Positions 1-7,644 of a stretch of DNA of 38,946 nucleotides are shown one piece after another (position 1 is the stretch's first letter; the number at the start of each line of letters is the position of its first letter). A model generated the notes under the pieces. The model made no database searches, was not told where the DNA came from, and saw nothing but the letters and a program-made list of their open reading frames with translations. Source of the DNA: an uncultured Thiodictyon sp. (GTDB lineage: Bacteria > Pseudomonadota > Gammaproteobacteria > Chromatiales > Chromatiaceae); the NCBI GenBank assembly GCA_903837595.1, contig CAILVI010000246.1:1-38946 (forward strand). Reading direction: 5' to 3'. Made by a program: the position numbers and the translations under genes.

Positions 1-179
1 AAATTCTGGCCGGGGGTCGTGCCCCAGTGCCCCAGCAGCCTGTGCTTTACGTCCGATAGCGCCAGGGGCCGCTTCAGCAGCGGATTGTCATAGAGATAGA
101 TCTGGCCGACCGCGAGATAGTTGGCGGCGCGCCAATAGGCGTCGAGCTTGTGCAACAGGTCAGGCGTGAGCGTGGCCAT
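1..179 (-). CDS. xfp: Phosphoketolase, N-terminal part (runs off the window)
   Basis: Only the first 59 codons are present. They contain the family's N-terminal signature: [11 protein letters not shown], then [12 protein letters not shown], then [10 protein letters not shown]. The last carries one of the conserved thiamine-diphosphate-pocket histidines. Phosphoketolase splits xylulose-5-phosphate and/or fructose-6-phosphate with phosphate, giving acetyl phosphate plus a shorter sugar phosphate. The ATG at 179 has AGGAAA about 9 nt upstream and lies 18 nt after the stop of the glucose-6-phosphate dehydrogenase gene, so the two are very probably co-transcribed. Substrate preference and the C-terminus cannot be judged. 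Confidence 0.9.
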   Translation of the reverse strand, partial: MATLTPDLLHKLDAYWRAANYLAVGQIYLYDNPLLKRPLALSDVKHRLLGHWGTTPGQN

Positions 180-197
180 GGTTGATGTTTCCTGGGT

Positions 198-1601
198 TCA
201 GACGGGCTCGGGGTTGCGCCAACGGCCATCGGCGGCGATGAACTGATCCGCCTCCGGCGGACCCCAGGTACCTGGCGCATAGACGATAACCGGGGGATGT
301 TCGATGAGCACCGGATCGACGACGGCCCAGGCGGCCTCGATGGCGTCTTCACGGGCAAAGAGCGCGCCGTTACCGGCCATCGCGTCGGTCAATAGGCGCT
401 CGTAGGGCGACTGCTCGCCGGTCTCCTCCCGCAGCAGCGCGAGCTCGTGCTGCTTGCCGACGAATTCCTTGCCGGCCCGTTTCACGCGGGCCGCCAGCGC
501 GATAGTGGAGTGCGGCGACAGGCGAAAGCGCACATAGTTCGCACCTTCGTGCGCCGCCGCGTCGCCGAACAGGTTCTGCGGCGGGGCCTTCAGCCGCACC
601 AGCACCTCGCAGGCCGTGCTTGGCAGGCATTTGCCCGAGCGCAGGTACCAGGGCACGCCGCCCCAGCGCCACGAATCGATGTGCAGGCGCAGGGCGCAGT
701 AGGTCTCGACATCGGAGTCGTTCGCGACCCGCGGCTCGTCGCGATAGCCCTGATATTGCCCGCGCAGGATGTCGTCGGCACCCAGCGGCCGCATGGCGGC
801 AAAGACATCGGCCTTGTGGCGGTGGATGGCCTCGAAATCGCGGGTCGCCGGCGGCTCCATCGCCAGCAGCGCGACGATCTGGAACAGGTGGTTCTGCATC
901 ACGTCGCGCAGGCAGCCGGCGCTCTCATAGAAGGCGCCGCGGCCCGCAACGCCGAACTGCTCGGCCAGGGTGATCTGCACGCCCGCGATGTGGTCGCGAT
1001 TCCAGATCGGTTCGAGAAAGTAATTGGCGAAGCGGAAGTAGAGGATGTTCATGATCGCCTCCTTGCCCAGGAAGTGATCGATGCGGAAGATCGCGTCCTC
1101 GGGAAACACCTCGAGCGCGACCCGGTTGAGCGCGCGCGCCGACGCCAGATCGCGGCCGAACGGCTTCTCGACGATGACGCGGGCCCCGCGGGCCAGGCCG
1201 ACGGCACCCAGGCCGCGGATGACCGTGGGAAACAGCGCCGGTGGAATGGCGAGGTAGAAGGCCGGGCGCTGCGCGCCTTGCAGGGCGCGCCGAAGCGCCT
1301 CGAAGGTGGCCGCGTCCTCGTAGTTGCCGCTGACGTACTGCAGGGCCGACAGCCGGCGGTCCAGCGCGGGCCGGTCGATGTCGGCGCCGTCCCGCTCCAC
1401 GCTCGCCCGCGCGTAGGCGCGCAATTGCTCCAGGGTCCACGGCGATGACGCGACACCGATCACCGGCACCTGCAAGGCGCCGTGCCGATACATGGCGTGG
1501 AGCGCGGGAAATATCTGTTTGTACGCCAGGTCGCCCGTCGCGCCGAATACGACCAGGGCATCCGCGGGCTGCCGGTTCGGGCCGGTGGCGAGAGGGTTCA
1601 T
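198..1601 (-). CDS. zwf: Glucose-6-phosphate 1-dehydrogenase
   Basis: This 467-residue protein oxidises glucose-6-phosphate to 6-phosphogluconolactone with NAD(P)+, the entry step of the oxidative pentose phosphate pathway. The nucleotide-binding loop is FGATGDLA (residues 19-26), with T where many family members have S. EKPFG is at 145-149. The substrate-binding and catalytic signature RIDHFLGKE is at 173-181, including the catalytic-pair His176. Length is slightly below the usual ~490. The ATG at 1601 lies 6 nt after the SOUL gene stop, and phosphoketolase follows after 18 nt. The operon could feed pentose phosphates made here, or made by the Calvin cycle, into acetyl phosphate. NADP versus NAD preference cannot be read with confidence. 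Confidence 0.93.
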   Translation of the reverse strand: MNPLATGPNRQPADALVVFGATGDLAYKQIFPALHAMYRHGALQVPVIGVASSPWTLEQLRAYARASVERDGADIDRPALDRRLSALQYVSGNYEDAATFEALRRALQGAQRPAFYLAIPPALFPTVIRGLGAVGLARGARVIVEKPFGRDLASARALNRVALEVFPEDAIFRIDHFLGKEAIMNILYFRFANYFLEPIWNRDHIAGVQITLAEQFGVAGRGAFYESAGCLRDVMQNHLFQIVALLAMEPPATRDFEAIHRHKADVFAAMRPLGADDILRGQYQGYRDEPRVANDSDVETYCALRLHIDSWRWGGVPWYLRSGKCLPSTACEVLVRLKAPPQNLFGDAAAHEGANYVRFRLSPHSTIALAARVKRAGKEFVGKQHELALLREETGEQSPYERLLTDAMAGNGALFAREDAIEAAWAVVDPVLIEHPPVIVYAPGTWGPPEADQFIAADGRWRNPEPV

Positions 1602-1607
1602 GTCAGG

Positions 1608-2270
1608 TCAGCCGCCGGCGGCCAGGTGCAGCCAAATCTCATTGCGCCGCATGAACCATGGCGTGAACGGCGGGTTGTAGCGCGAATAGACCGGTTCCCC
1701 CGACCAGGCGAGGTTCGCGGCGCGCAACGCCGCCTGCAATTTCGCCAGGTGTTCGTTGTAGTTGGACTCCGACCAGAACCCGGAATAGCGGATGACCGCC
1801 ACGCGACTGGGCGGCACCTCGCGCAATTTGACTTGGGCGTCCAGGGGTTCGGGCGCGCTGGCCAGGGTCACGTCCTTGGGCAATACAAACTGCACCAGGA
1901 AGCCGCCGGGCGCGACGGTCTGCGTGACCGGGGCCGTCATCGCAAGCTTCACCGGCACCGCCGTCTGCGTCACCGGCGCCGTCATCGCGAGCTTCCGGTC
2001 GCCCTTGTTCTTGCCGAAGATGTAGCCCGCCAGGATCGGGAACGCCTGGCCGCCGGCGTCATCCGCGGGGCCTGCCACTACCACCTCGGCCACGGTGTAG
2101 GCGGCGTACTCGCGCACTTCGACGCCATCGAACTGCCGGACGACCTTGAATGCGGGCTCTTCGGTGGCGTGGCTGGGCATGGGGATGGCGAACAATGCAA
2201 GTGTCGATAAAAGGGCTGCGCCAATCGCAGCGGCGGGGCCGAATGGTTTGCTCGTGGCAAGTGGTTTCAT
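1608..2270 (-). CDS. SOUL-family haem-binding protein, exported
   Basis: The 220-residue protein has a hydrophobic N-terminal signal segment ending near SHA-TEE (about residue 36), followed by a SOUL/HBP domain. Family hallmarks are FDGVEVREYAAYTVAEV near the domain start, KLAMTAPV in the middle and PPFTPWFMRRNEIW at the end. SOUL proteins bind haem or tetrapyrroles; the bacterial role is poorly known. The KLAMTAPVTQT segment occurs twice in tandem, 15 residues apart, and the DNA repeats with a 45-bp offset (1918 and 1963). It reads AAGGG about 7 nt before the ATG, inside the end of the upstream gene, and lies 6 nt before zwf, so it is part of that operon. Confidence 0.88.
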   Translation of the reverse strand: MKPLATSKPFGPAAAIGAALLSTLALFAIPMPSHATEEPAFKVVRQFDGVEVREYAAYTVAEVVVAGPADDAGGQAFPILAGYIFGKNKGDRKLAMTAPVTQTAVPVKLAMTAPVTQTVAPGGFLVQFVLPKDVTLASAPEPLDAQVKLREVPPSRVAVIRYSGFWSESNYNEHLAKLQAALRAANLAWSGEPVYSRYNPPFTPWFMRRNEIWLHLAAGG

Positions 2271-2280
2271 CGGATACCCT

Positions 2281-2544
2281 TCAATTGGTTAGGTGGGTGC
2301 CTGTGCCCGCGCGCAATTCGCGCCAGTCTGCTTCGTGAACCTCGACTCCGTACTGCTTGGCGGCAGCCAGTATACGCTGCCACGCGGCGTCGCGTTCGGC
2401 GTCGCTCACGCCTTGAACCTGGTCGAAACGCGCAATGGCGTTGCGAACATGGCTCGCGTCTTCGAGTGGCTCCTTGCGCTGGGCGGGAAACGCAAATTGT
2501 CTGTCCGGGACGGCGGCTCGTGCCTTGGTGGTCAGCTTGGACAT
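2281..2544 (-). CDS. DUF6582-type small protein
   Basis: An 87-residue soluble protein with the pattern FAFPAQRKEPLEDASHVRNAIARF, then VSDAERDAAWQRI, then YGVEV. I recognise this pattern from a widespread small bacterial family (DUF6582) often linked to prophage or stress loci. No enzyme motif is visible. It is first in the run toward SOUL, zwf and phosphoketolase, with a 10-nt gap to SOUL. The ATG at 2544 is preceded by AGGAGATAA, a good ribosome-binding site. Function unknown. Confidence 0.75.
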   Translation of the reverse strand: MSKLTTKARAAVPDRQFAFPAQRKEPLEDASHVRNAIARFDQVQGVSDAERDAAWQRILAAAKQYGVEVHEADWRELRAGTGTHLTN

Positions 2545-3032
2545 GGCCTTATCTCCTGGCGCCTTGATGGTCGACCTGCGCGCACTGCATCCGCGCCATG
2601 AGGTCGGGACCGGATCGATCCTGCGAGTCGTGTAGGCAATGCACAGCCGGCAAGGTCTGGGACATGCAGCCTGTACGCCGGGGCTCGTCGGGTCTGTGCG
2701 GTGGGATACCCCGCGCTGCGCTGCACCTGCAAAGAGCAGTGGGCCTTGACCTACTGATGGCAGCGTGCGGCAGCGTACTGAACACCGGCACGGGCCCTGT
2801 CATGGTGCGGCTCTGGCCGCGTTCGATGCAGGTCTTAACGCCCTCAACAGGTCGTTGCGCGCTCTCCCTAATCCCATGCAGGTTTCGCCATGCTCACCGT
2901 GCTCGATCTCGCATTCACCGACCTCGTCAACCAGTCCCGGTGGCTCTCGGTCGGGCACGTAGCAGACCACGGCAGTGGGCTGGAGCCCCTCGCCGGGGTC
3001 ATCGCCGGCGCGCCTGGCGGCGCCGCAAGCGC
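2545..3032. other. Intergenic stretch with one tiny coupled reading frame
   Basis: This spacer between divergent genes holds the 5' region of the minus-strand operon. It has no convincing large gene. A 48-codon frame on the plus strand (2890-3036, starting MLTVLDLAF) ends in an ATGA overlap with the transporter start at 3033. It could be a coupled leader peptide or chance. Upstream in-frame extension of the transporter is possible to 2598, but that stretch has no transporter-like residues. Confidence 0.4.
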
Positions 3033-4031
3033 ATGAGTAGCGCGGCCGCGCAGGCGTCAGTCCGGGCCAGCCCGACGCCGGGCGCGGGTTCCAGACGGGT
3101 GCTCTATGTGGCCATCGCGGTCGACGTCGCGATGGCGGTGGCCAAGTTCTTCGTCGCCGCGCTGACCGGCAGTTCCGCGATGTTGACCGAGGGTGTGCAC
3201 TCGCTGGTGGACATCGGCAACCAACTGCTGCTGCTGTTCGGAGTCAGGCGTGGCCAGCGTGCGGTGGACGAGCAGCATCCCTTCGGCTACGGCAAGACGA
3301 CCTATCTCTGGTCACTCGTCGTGGCGCTCTCGGTGTTCTCCGTCGGTGGCGGCGTCTCCGTCTACGAAGGCATCATCGGCCTGACCGGCTCGCCGGTGCT
3401 GACCGACCCGACCTGGAGCTACGTCGTGCTGGGCGTCGCCGCGGTCTTGGAGAGTGGCAGCTGGTGGGTGTCGCAGCAGGAGCTCAACCGCCATCGGCGC
3501 GTGGGCGACAGCCTGTGGCGCGCCTCGCAGCGCGACATGGACGTGCTCGGGTTTACCGTGTTTGTCGTCAATTCGGCCTCCTTGATCGGCATCGCCATCG
3601 CCGCGCTGGGCGTCTGGCTGGGCCACGCCTTGAATACCCCCTACCTGGACCCCGTCGCCGCGGTGCTGATCGGGCTCGTGCTGATCGCCTCGGCCGCCCT
3701 GCTCGCCCGCAAGAGCGTCAGCCTGCTGGTCGGCGTCAGCCTCGACCGCGATCAGCTCGCCCAGTTGCGCAAGATCCTCACCGCCGACCCGGCCGTCGAG
3801 CGTGTCGGGCGCCTGCTGACCATGCGGCTGGGGCCGGACAGTGTCCTGCTCACGGCCGCGGTACGGTTTGCGCGCCGACTCAATCTCGATGAGGTCGAGC
3901 AAGCCATCGAGCGACTGGAGCGGGCCATCAAGGTGTCCTGCCCGTCGATCCTGCACCTGTACCTGGAGTCGGGCGCACTCAAGCAAGCAGCCCGTGCCGC
4001 CGGGCAAGCCCAACCGGCGATCCAGCCGTAA
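3033..4031 (+). CDS. Cation diffusion facilitator (CDF) transporter
   Basis: This 332-residue inner-membrane protein exchanges divalent metal ions (Zn, Fe, Mn or similar) for protons. Six hydrophobic segments fit the CDF fold. TM2 carries the metal-site HSLVD (from HSLVDIGNQ), followed by the family loop HPFGYGK. A cytoplasmic domain fills the last ~90 residues. In TM5 the usual ED acidic pair of this subgroup reads VVNSAS, so an expected ligand appears to be Asn. I chose the ATG at 3033 because similarity to CDF proteins starts just after it and upstream in-frame sequence looks non-coding. Metal specificity is not predictable. Confidence 0.88.
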   Translation: MSSAAAQASVRASPTPGAGSRRVLYVAIAVDVAMAVAKFFVAALTGSSAMLTEGVHSLVDIGNQLLLLFGVRRGQRAVDEQHPFGYGKTTYLWSLVVALSVFSVGGGVSVYEGIIGLTGSPVLTDPTWSYVVLGVAAVLESGSWWVSQQELNRHRRVGDSLWRASQRDMDVLGFTVFVVNSASLIGIAIAALGVWLGHALNTPYLDPVAAVLIGLVLIASAALLARKSVSLLVGVSLDRDQLAQLRKILTADPAVERVGRLLTMRLGPDSVLLTAAVRFARRLNLDEVEQAIERLERAIKVSCPSILHLYLESGALKQAARAAGQAQPAIQP

Positions 4032-4080
4032 TGAGGCCGCGCCGACGCTATTCACCGATCCATCGAAGAAAGGCCGTCCC

Positions 4081-5115
4081 ATGTCGCAAAGCACCACCGT
4101 CAATCGCCGTATCGTCCTGAATGCCCGCCCAGTCGGGGCACCGACCGCCGAAGACTTCCGCATCGAAAGCGGTCCAGTGCCGCAACCCGCCCCCGGCCAG
4201 GTCCTGCTGCGCACCCTGTACCTGTCGCTGGACCCCTACATGCGCGGCCGCATGAGCGATGCCCCGTCGTATGCGCCACCGCTGGCCATCGGCGACCTGA
4301 TGATCGGCGGCACGGTGTCCCGCGTCGAGGTCTCCCGGCATCGCGATTTGAAGGTCGGTGACTTGGTGCTCGGCTACACCGGCTGGCAGGACTATGCGCT
4401 GTCGGATGGCCAGGGCCTGACGGCGATCTCCCCCGCGGAGACGCACCCCTCGCGCGTGCTGGGCGTGCTGGGCATGCCGGGCTTCACCGCCTATATGGGT
4501 CTGCTGGACATCGGTCGCCCGGTGGCCGGTGAAACCGTCGTCGTCGCGGCTGCCAGCGGCGCGGTCGGCTCCGTGGTCGGCCAGATCGCCAAGATCAAAG
4601 GCTGCACTGTGGTCGGCATCGCGGGCGGGGAGGACAAATGCCGCTATGTGGTCGACGAACGGGGCTTCGACCGCTGTGTCGATCACCGTGCCGATGCCCT
4701 GCCCGAACGCCTGGCCGCCGCCTGCCCGAAGGGCATCGACCTGTACTTCGAGAACGTCGGCGGTGCCGTGTTCGATGCCGTGCTGCCCTTGCTCAACGCC
4801 AAGGCCCGCATCCCGGTGTGCGGGCTGATCGCTGCATACAACGACACCGCCCTGCCACCGGGCCCGGACCGGCTGGGCCTGCTCGTCGGCACGCTGCTGC
4901 GCAAGCGTATCAAGATGCAGGGCTTCATCGTGTTCGACGACTACGGGCCACGCTGGAGCGAATTCGCCGCCGCCATGGGCGAGTGGGTGCAGCAAGGCAA
5001 GGTCAAGGTCCGCGAGGACATCGTCTGCGGCCTGGAAAACGCGCCCGCGGCCTTCATCGGGCTGTTGCAAGGCAAGAACTTCGGCAAGCTGGTCATTGCG
5101 CTCGCGCACGAATGA
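4081..5115 (+). CDS. NADP-dependent MDR oxidoreductase, CurA/prostaglandin-reductase type
   Basis: This 344-residue zinc-independent medium-chain reductase is expected to reduce alpha,beta-unsaturated ketones or aldehydes with NADPH. Motifs are LSLDPYMRGRM (about 50-60), the family's LGMPGFTAYMGL, a Rossmann AASGAVGSVVGQ loop, and DLYFENVGG, followed by GFIVFDDY near the C-terminus. No structural-zinc cysteine cluster is visible. AAGAAAGG lies about 8 nt before the ATG at 4081. It follows the CDF gene by 49 nt on the same strand; no functional link is evident. Confidence 0.92.
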   Translation: MSQSTTVNRRIVLNARPVGAPTAEDFRIESGPVPQPAPGQVLLRTLYLSLDPYMRGRMSDAPSYAPPLAIGDLMIGGTVSRVEVSRHRDLKVGDLVLGYTGWQDYALSDGQGLTAISPAETHPSRVLGVLGMPGFTAYMGLLDIGRPVAGETVVVAAASGAVGSVVGQIAKIKGCTVVGIAGGEDKCRYVVDERGFDRCVDHRADALPERLAAACPKGIDLYFENVGGAVFDAVLPLLNAKARIPVCGLIAAYNDTALPPGPDRLGLLVGTLLRKRIKMQGFIVFDDYGPRWSEFAAAMGEWVQQGKVKVREDIVCGLENAPAAFIGLLQGKNFGKLVIALAHE

Positions 5116-5171
5116 GTCTGGCGCCAACCTGCGCGCCGTCCCACTTCTTTTCCGAAAGGTGTGCGAAAACC

Positions 5172-5225
5172 TTGACGCTTGTCGCCGCGGCTGGAACGGC
5201 CTACAGTTCGACGTATGTAGTACGT
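5172..5225 (+). promoter_or_regulatory. Probable toxin-antitoxin promoter and operator
   Basis: A TTGACG hexamer (5172-5177) and an inverted repeat ACGTA-N5-TACGT (5211-5225) sit just upstream of the antitoxin start at 5240. Phd/YefM-type operons are usually repressed by their antitoxin at such palindromes. No strong -10 is seen at ideal spacing. Confidence 0.4.
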
Positions 5226-5239
5226 CCCACAGGCAGGCC

Positions 5240-5497
5240 ATGCAAGAAATCGTCTCCATCCGCGACGCCAATCAGCACCTATCCCGGTACCTCGAACGCG
5301 TCGAGCAGGGGACCGAGATTGTCATCACCCGGCGCGGCAAACCCATCGCTCGCGTGCTGCCGATCATCGAGGCGAAACCACTCCTGACCGACGCCCAGTG
5401 CGCCGCGCGCGAACGGTTACGGGAACGCATGAAGCGTGGCTACGCCCTCGGCGGCACCCGTAGCGACCGCGACAGCCTACACGAGCGCGGCCGATGA
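5240..5497 (+). CDS. Phd/YefM-family antitoxin
   Basis: An 85-residue antitoxin of the type II system that pairs with PIN-domain toxins. The N-terminal DNA-binding and dimerisation half reads EIVSIRDANQHLSRYLERVE, then GTEIVITRRGKPIARVLP, both diagnostic. The C-terminal half is charged and should bind the toxin. The ATG at 5240 matches the family start. It overlaps the toxin start by 4 nt (ATGA at 5494). The toxin is destroyed, so this antitoxin is an orphan that may still repress its own promoter. Confidence 0.87.
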   Translation: MQEIVSIRDANQHLSRYLERVEQGTEIVITRRGKPIARVLPIIEAKPLLTDAQCAARERLRERMKRGYALGGTRSDRDSLHERGR

Positions 5498-5564
5498 CCC
5501 GGCAGCGCTTCAGCGTTGACACCAACATCCTCATCTACAGCATCGACAAGGATGCCGGGAAAAC
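5494..5564 (+). pseudogene. VapC (PIN domain) toxin, 5' fragment only
   Basis: The frame begins MTRQRFSVDTNILIYSIDKD, the typical PIN-domain start with the first metal-binding aspartate (VDTN). Similarity stops after about 23 codons where a 59-bp palindromic element begins. The remaining ~110 codons, with the other catalytic acids, are absent on both sides. An open frame continues through the element to 5742 but it is not PIN sequence. It would not be an active RNase. Confidence 0.8.
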
Positions 5565-5623
5565 CGGTGACAGTATACTGAACTGCGAACTCCCATCCGA
5601 AGGGAATAAGTATACTGTCACCG
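5565..5623. repeat. 59-bp palindromic element (REP/MITE-like)
   Basis: Perfect 15-bp inverted arms (5565-5579 and 5609-5623; core GGTGACAGTATACT) enclose a 29-nt loop. It interrupts vapC. Its position 7 nt after the stop of the minus-strand Ntn-hydrolase-like gene means it might also end that transcript. The arms resemble dispersed palindromes seen in other high-GC proteobacteria, but copy number cannot be judged here. Confidence 0.75.
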
Positions 5624-5630
5624 AATTCCG

Positions 5631-6701
5631 TCATTTTATTAAGCAAGCCTGGAATGCTCGTCCTCTTGGTTTTGACTTGAGCTTGTCGACAAGATCAGAT
5701 GAAATACGAATACTGCCACCACCTATTCGGATGTGTTGTTGATTATTCTCGGCGACAACAATTTGGCCTGGCGACTGCTTAGGAACAAAAACGTAATATT
5801 TCGGTTTACAAAATATCTCACCCGTCAACTCTTTTTCCCATCTATTCTTCCAATCAAAATCCTCGCAAGACATATCTGAGCACGCGGCGGTGCACCTCAA
5901 TGCATTTCCAATAGGCGATATTGAAACGCTCACATTATCCCTTACTATACAAGCCACAAGATCGACGCGTGTATCTGCGTCGGCAATATTGGAAAAATCA
6001 CTACCAGTATCACCATCCAAGACTACTGGCAAGCCATTCGAAAACTCAGAATGGTATAAAATATAAACGATATCTGGCTGCCAGGAAAAGCCAGACCGAT
6101 TAAGAGTAGCCCCAAAAAAGGCACCTCCAATATAGTTTTCGGTCAAAGCAAAATTGGCCGCCATAGTAGTTGCAAATGCAAGCCCCAAAACGAGCTTTAG
6201 CTCGCAGTTTTCGGTTAATTTATTATTAGACAAATGATGGCGGCGGATTTCACCTATTAGCATTTCCTTGTGAGCTTCAGCAAGGCTACCTGTTATATGC
6301 GTGTGTGTACGAACGACCTCATAAAGCTGTCTTGCTGGATACTTGAAAACTGTAAACGGCGGTTCACTCTCTGTAACTGCGATAGATACTTCTATTTTAG
6401 CTGATTTTTCGATTTTAGTTAAGTAGTCGCATACATCATAGATGCTTCCGCACCTCATGCCTGATTTTAGGCATTCAGCAAATCGGGTGATGTCAATCTC
6501 ATTGCCGCATAACGCGAGAACACAATTGTCGCTTAATGGAATGATCTTTTGGGCGCCTTCTTCCACAGTGACATTTTCTCTTAGCACTTGCCTCTGCCCC
6601 AATATCGAATGTGAAAATCTTGGTGGTTTCTGATGTGTGCGGGCACTATCAACAATAAGATATGAGCTGTTTTGGTCAGACCACATAAGGTTTAGTGTCA
6701 T
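5631..6701 (-). CDS. Proteasome/HslV-like Ntn-hydrolase fold protein (predicted)
   Basis: The 356-residue protein has much lower GC than everything around it, which suggests recent transfer. Starting at the ATG at 6701 puts Thr directly after Met, as in threonine peptidases. After Met removal, Thr1 is followed by Asp at exactly position 17 (LIVDSAR). A lysine at 51 (AQKIIPL) fits the proteasome Lys33 with an 18-residue insert. CVLALCGNEID then resembles the strand and glycine turn after that lysine. Further on, GGAFFGATLNRSG could be a later core strand. The last ~120 residues are unassigned. A peptidase or amidohydrolase is inferred, not shown. No ATPase partner such as HslU is adjacent. The in-frame extension upstream to 7022 is GC-rich and overlaps the GNAT gene, so it was rejected. 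Possible roles are defence or signalling. Confidence 0.6.
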   Translation of the reverse strand: MTLNLMWSDQNSSYLIVDSARTHQKPPRFSHSILGQRQVLRENVTVEEGAQKIIPLSDNCVLALCGNEIDITRFAECLKSGMRCGSIYDVCDYLTKIEKSAKIEVSIAVTESEPPFTVFKYPARQLYEVVRTHTHITGSLAEAHKEMLIGEIRRHHLSNNKLTENCELKLVLGLAFATTMAANFALTENYIGGAFFGATLNRSGFSWQPDIVYILYHSEFSNGLPVVLDGDTGSDFSNIADADTRVDLVACIVRDNVSVSISPIGNALRCTAACSDMSCEDFDWKNRWEKELTGEIFCKPKYYVFVPKQSPGQIVVAENNQQHIRIGGGSIRISSDLVDKLKSKPRGRAFQACLIK

Positions 6702-6853
6702 GGTATCTTGATCTCTTGGGAAATGGGGGACGTATCCCGTAGAAAGGCGCGTCGTTAGCTCCCCGCACCCGATGACTCGCCCGCTCAAGCCGATCTGGCA
6801 AGAACCTGCTTCAGGCTCCCGCGCCGGACGGGGTATTCGCCCCAGAGCCTCTG
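6702..6853. other. Junction sequence between the AT-rich gene and the GNAT toxin
   Basis: GC content returns to the local high value here. There is a near-palindrome GGGGGACGTATCCC (about 6727-6740) and a small hairpin GGGGTATTCGCCCC (6830-6843). No gene was found. This is probably the promoter and leader of the minus-strand gene ending at 5631, plus the boundary of the acquired segment. Confidence 0.4.
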
Positions 6854-7378
6854 TCAGCCACCCGTAGCCATGGCCTGGAGCTGGCTCCAGCTTAGAAAGA
6901 GTCGGTAGTTGTGGCCAGGCAGCGGGCGGAAATCCCAACGCCGGTAAAACGTCAGCGCCTGGTCGTCGATGCAGTCGAGGATCACGGCGACGAAGGGGAA
7001 GGTCTGACCGGCGTCGTAGCAATCTTTAAGGGCCTGGGCAAGCAGGCGGCGCCCATGGCCGTGGCCCTGATCGGCGTCGCGAATGCCAAGCCAGGCGAGG
7101 ACGGCAACCGGTAGATTGCGCCGCGGCAGGCGTCGGACGAGTTCCGGCGGCAGGTCGGCAAAATCGACTTGCGCGGTCGCGAGCGTATAGAACCCGGCAA
7201 TGGTCCCGACCGGATCGATCAGGACCTTGGTAGCCGAAAGGTGCTTTTCCTGGTTTTGCAGCGCCTTGTTCGCCAGCCAATCGTCGACCTGCGCCTGACC
7301 GCTGTGGAACGCCGACCGCTGGTGATCCCGCCGCAGTGGTTCGATGCGGTATCCGGGAGGCAAGCGGACAGCGCTCAT
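6854..7378 (-). CDS. GNAT-family acetyltransferase toxin (TacT/AtaT type)
   Basis: The 174-residue protein has the layout of GNAT toxins that acetylate aminoacyl-tRNA and block translation. It starts with GYRIEPLRRDHQRSAFHSG and continues with VDDWLANKALQNQ. The acetyl-CoA pyrophosphate loop reads DQGHGHGRRLL, corresponding to Q/RxxGxG/A. The end contains DDQALTFYRRWDFRPLPG, with the family's catalytic-region Tyr. The start at 7378 overlaps the antitoxin stop by 4 nt (ATGA). This pair appears intact, unlike the other toxin-antitoxin genes in the window. Confidence 0.9.
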   Translation of the reverse strand: MSAVRLPPGYRIEPLRRDHQRSAFHSGQAQVDDWLANKALQNQEKHLSATKVLIDPVGTIAGFYTLATAQVDFADLPPELVRRLPRRNLPVAVLAWLGIRDADQGHGHGRRLLAQALKDCYDAGQTFPFVAVILDCIDDQALTFYRRWDFRPLPGHNYRLFLSWSQLQAMATGG

Positions 7379-7644
7379 TCGCCGCGCATCAGTGCGCCGA
7401 GTGCCTGCTGCGCCGCGGTCAGCGCGGTCGGTTCCTGGAGCGCCTGCCAAAATTCCTGCTGCTCGGCCGGCGTCAACGCAATGACCTGCTGCTGCGCGGC
7501 CTCGATCTCGCGACGCGCCTGGGCGACCACGACCGAGCGGACATAGTCGCTCACGCTGACATGGCGCAGCTGCGCCGCTCGCGCGACAAATGTCTTGCTG
7601 TCCGGATCGAGACGGACCATGAGGCTGGTGGACGCGTTGGCCAT
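7375..7644 (-). CDS. DUF1778-family (ribbon-helix-helix) antitoxin
   Basis: An 89-residue antitoxin cognate to the adjacent GNAT toxin. The ribbon-helix-helix DNA-binding segment is about residues 5-50 (SLMVRLDPDSKTFVARAA, then VSVSDYVRSVVVAQAR). The C-terminal toxin-binding tail is about residues 55-89 (LTPAEQQEFWQAL). The ATG at 7644 gives the family start, although no strong ribosome-binding site is visible. A possible -10 TATACA lies upstream (about 7680-7685 on the minus strand), flanked by TGTA/TACA half sites that could be the autoregulatory operator. Confidence 0.87.
   Translation of the reverse strand: MANASTSLMVRLDPDSKTFVARAAQLRHVSVSDYVRSVVVAQARREIEAAQQQVIALTPAEQQEFWQALQEPTALTAAQQALGALMRGE

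Noticed and set aside
447-1448. Long plus-strand frame opposite zwf
   Set aside because: Antisense shadow of a high-GC gene; no similarity or start signal.
2598-3032. In-frame N-terminal extension of the CDF transporter
   Set aside because: About 145 codons rich in Arg, Cys and Pro without transporter features; the ATG at 3033 fits the family.
5565-5742. Continuation of vapC to an 82-codon protein
   Set aside because: Past codon 24 the frame only reads through the palindrome and the opposite strand of the next gene; no PIN residues remain.
6702-7022. In-frame extension upstream of the Ntn-hydrolase-like gene
   Set aside because: It is GC-rich, lies antisense or parallel to the GNAT gene in a shadow frame, and would remove the Thr-after-Met arrangement.
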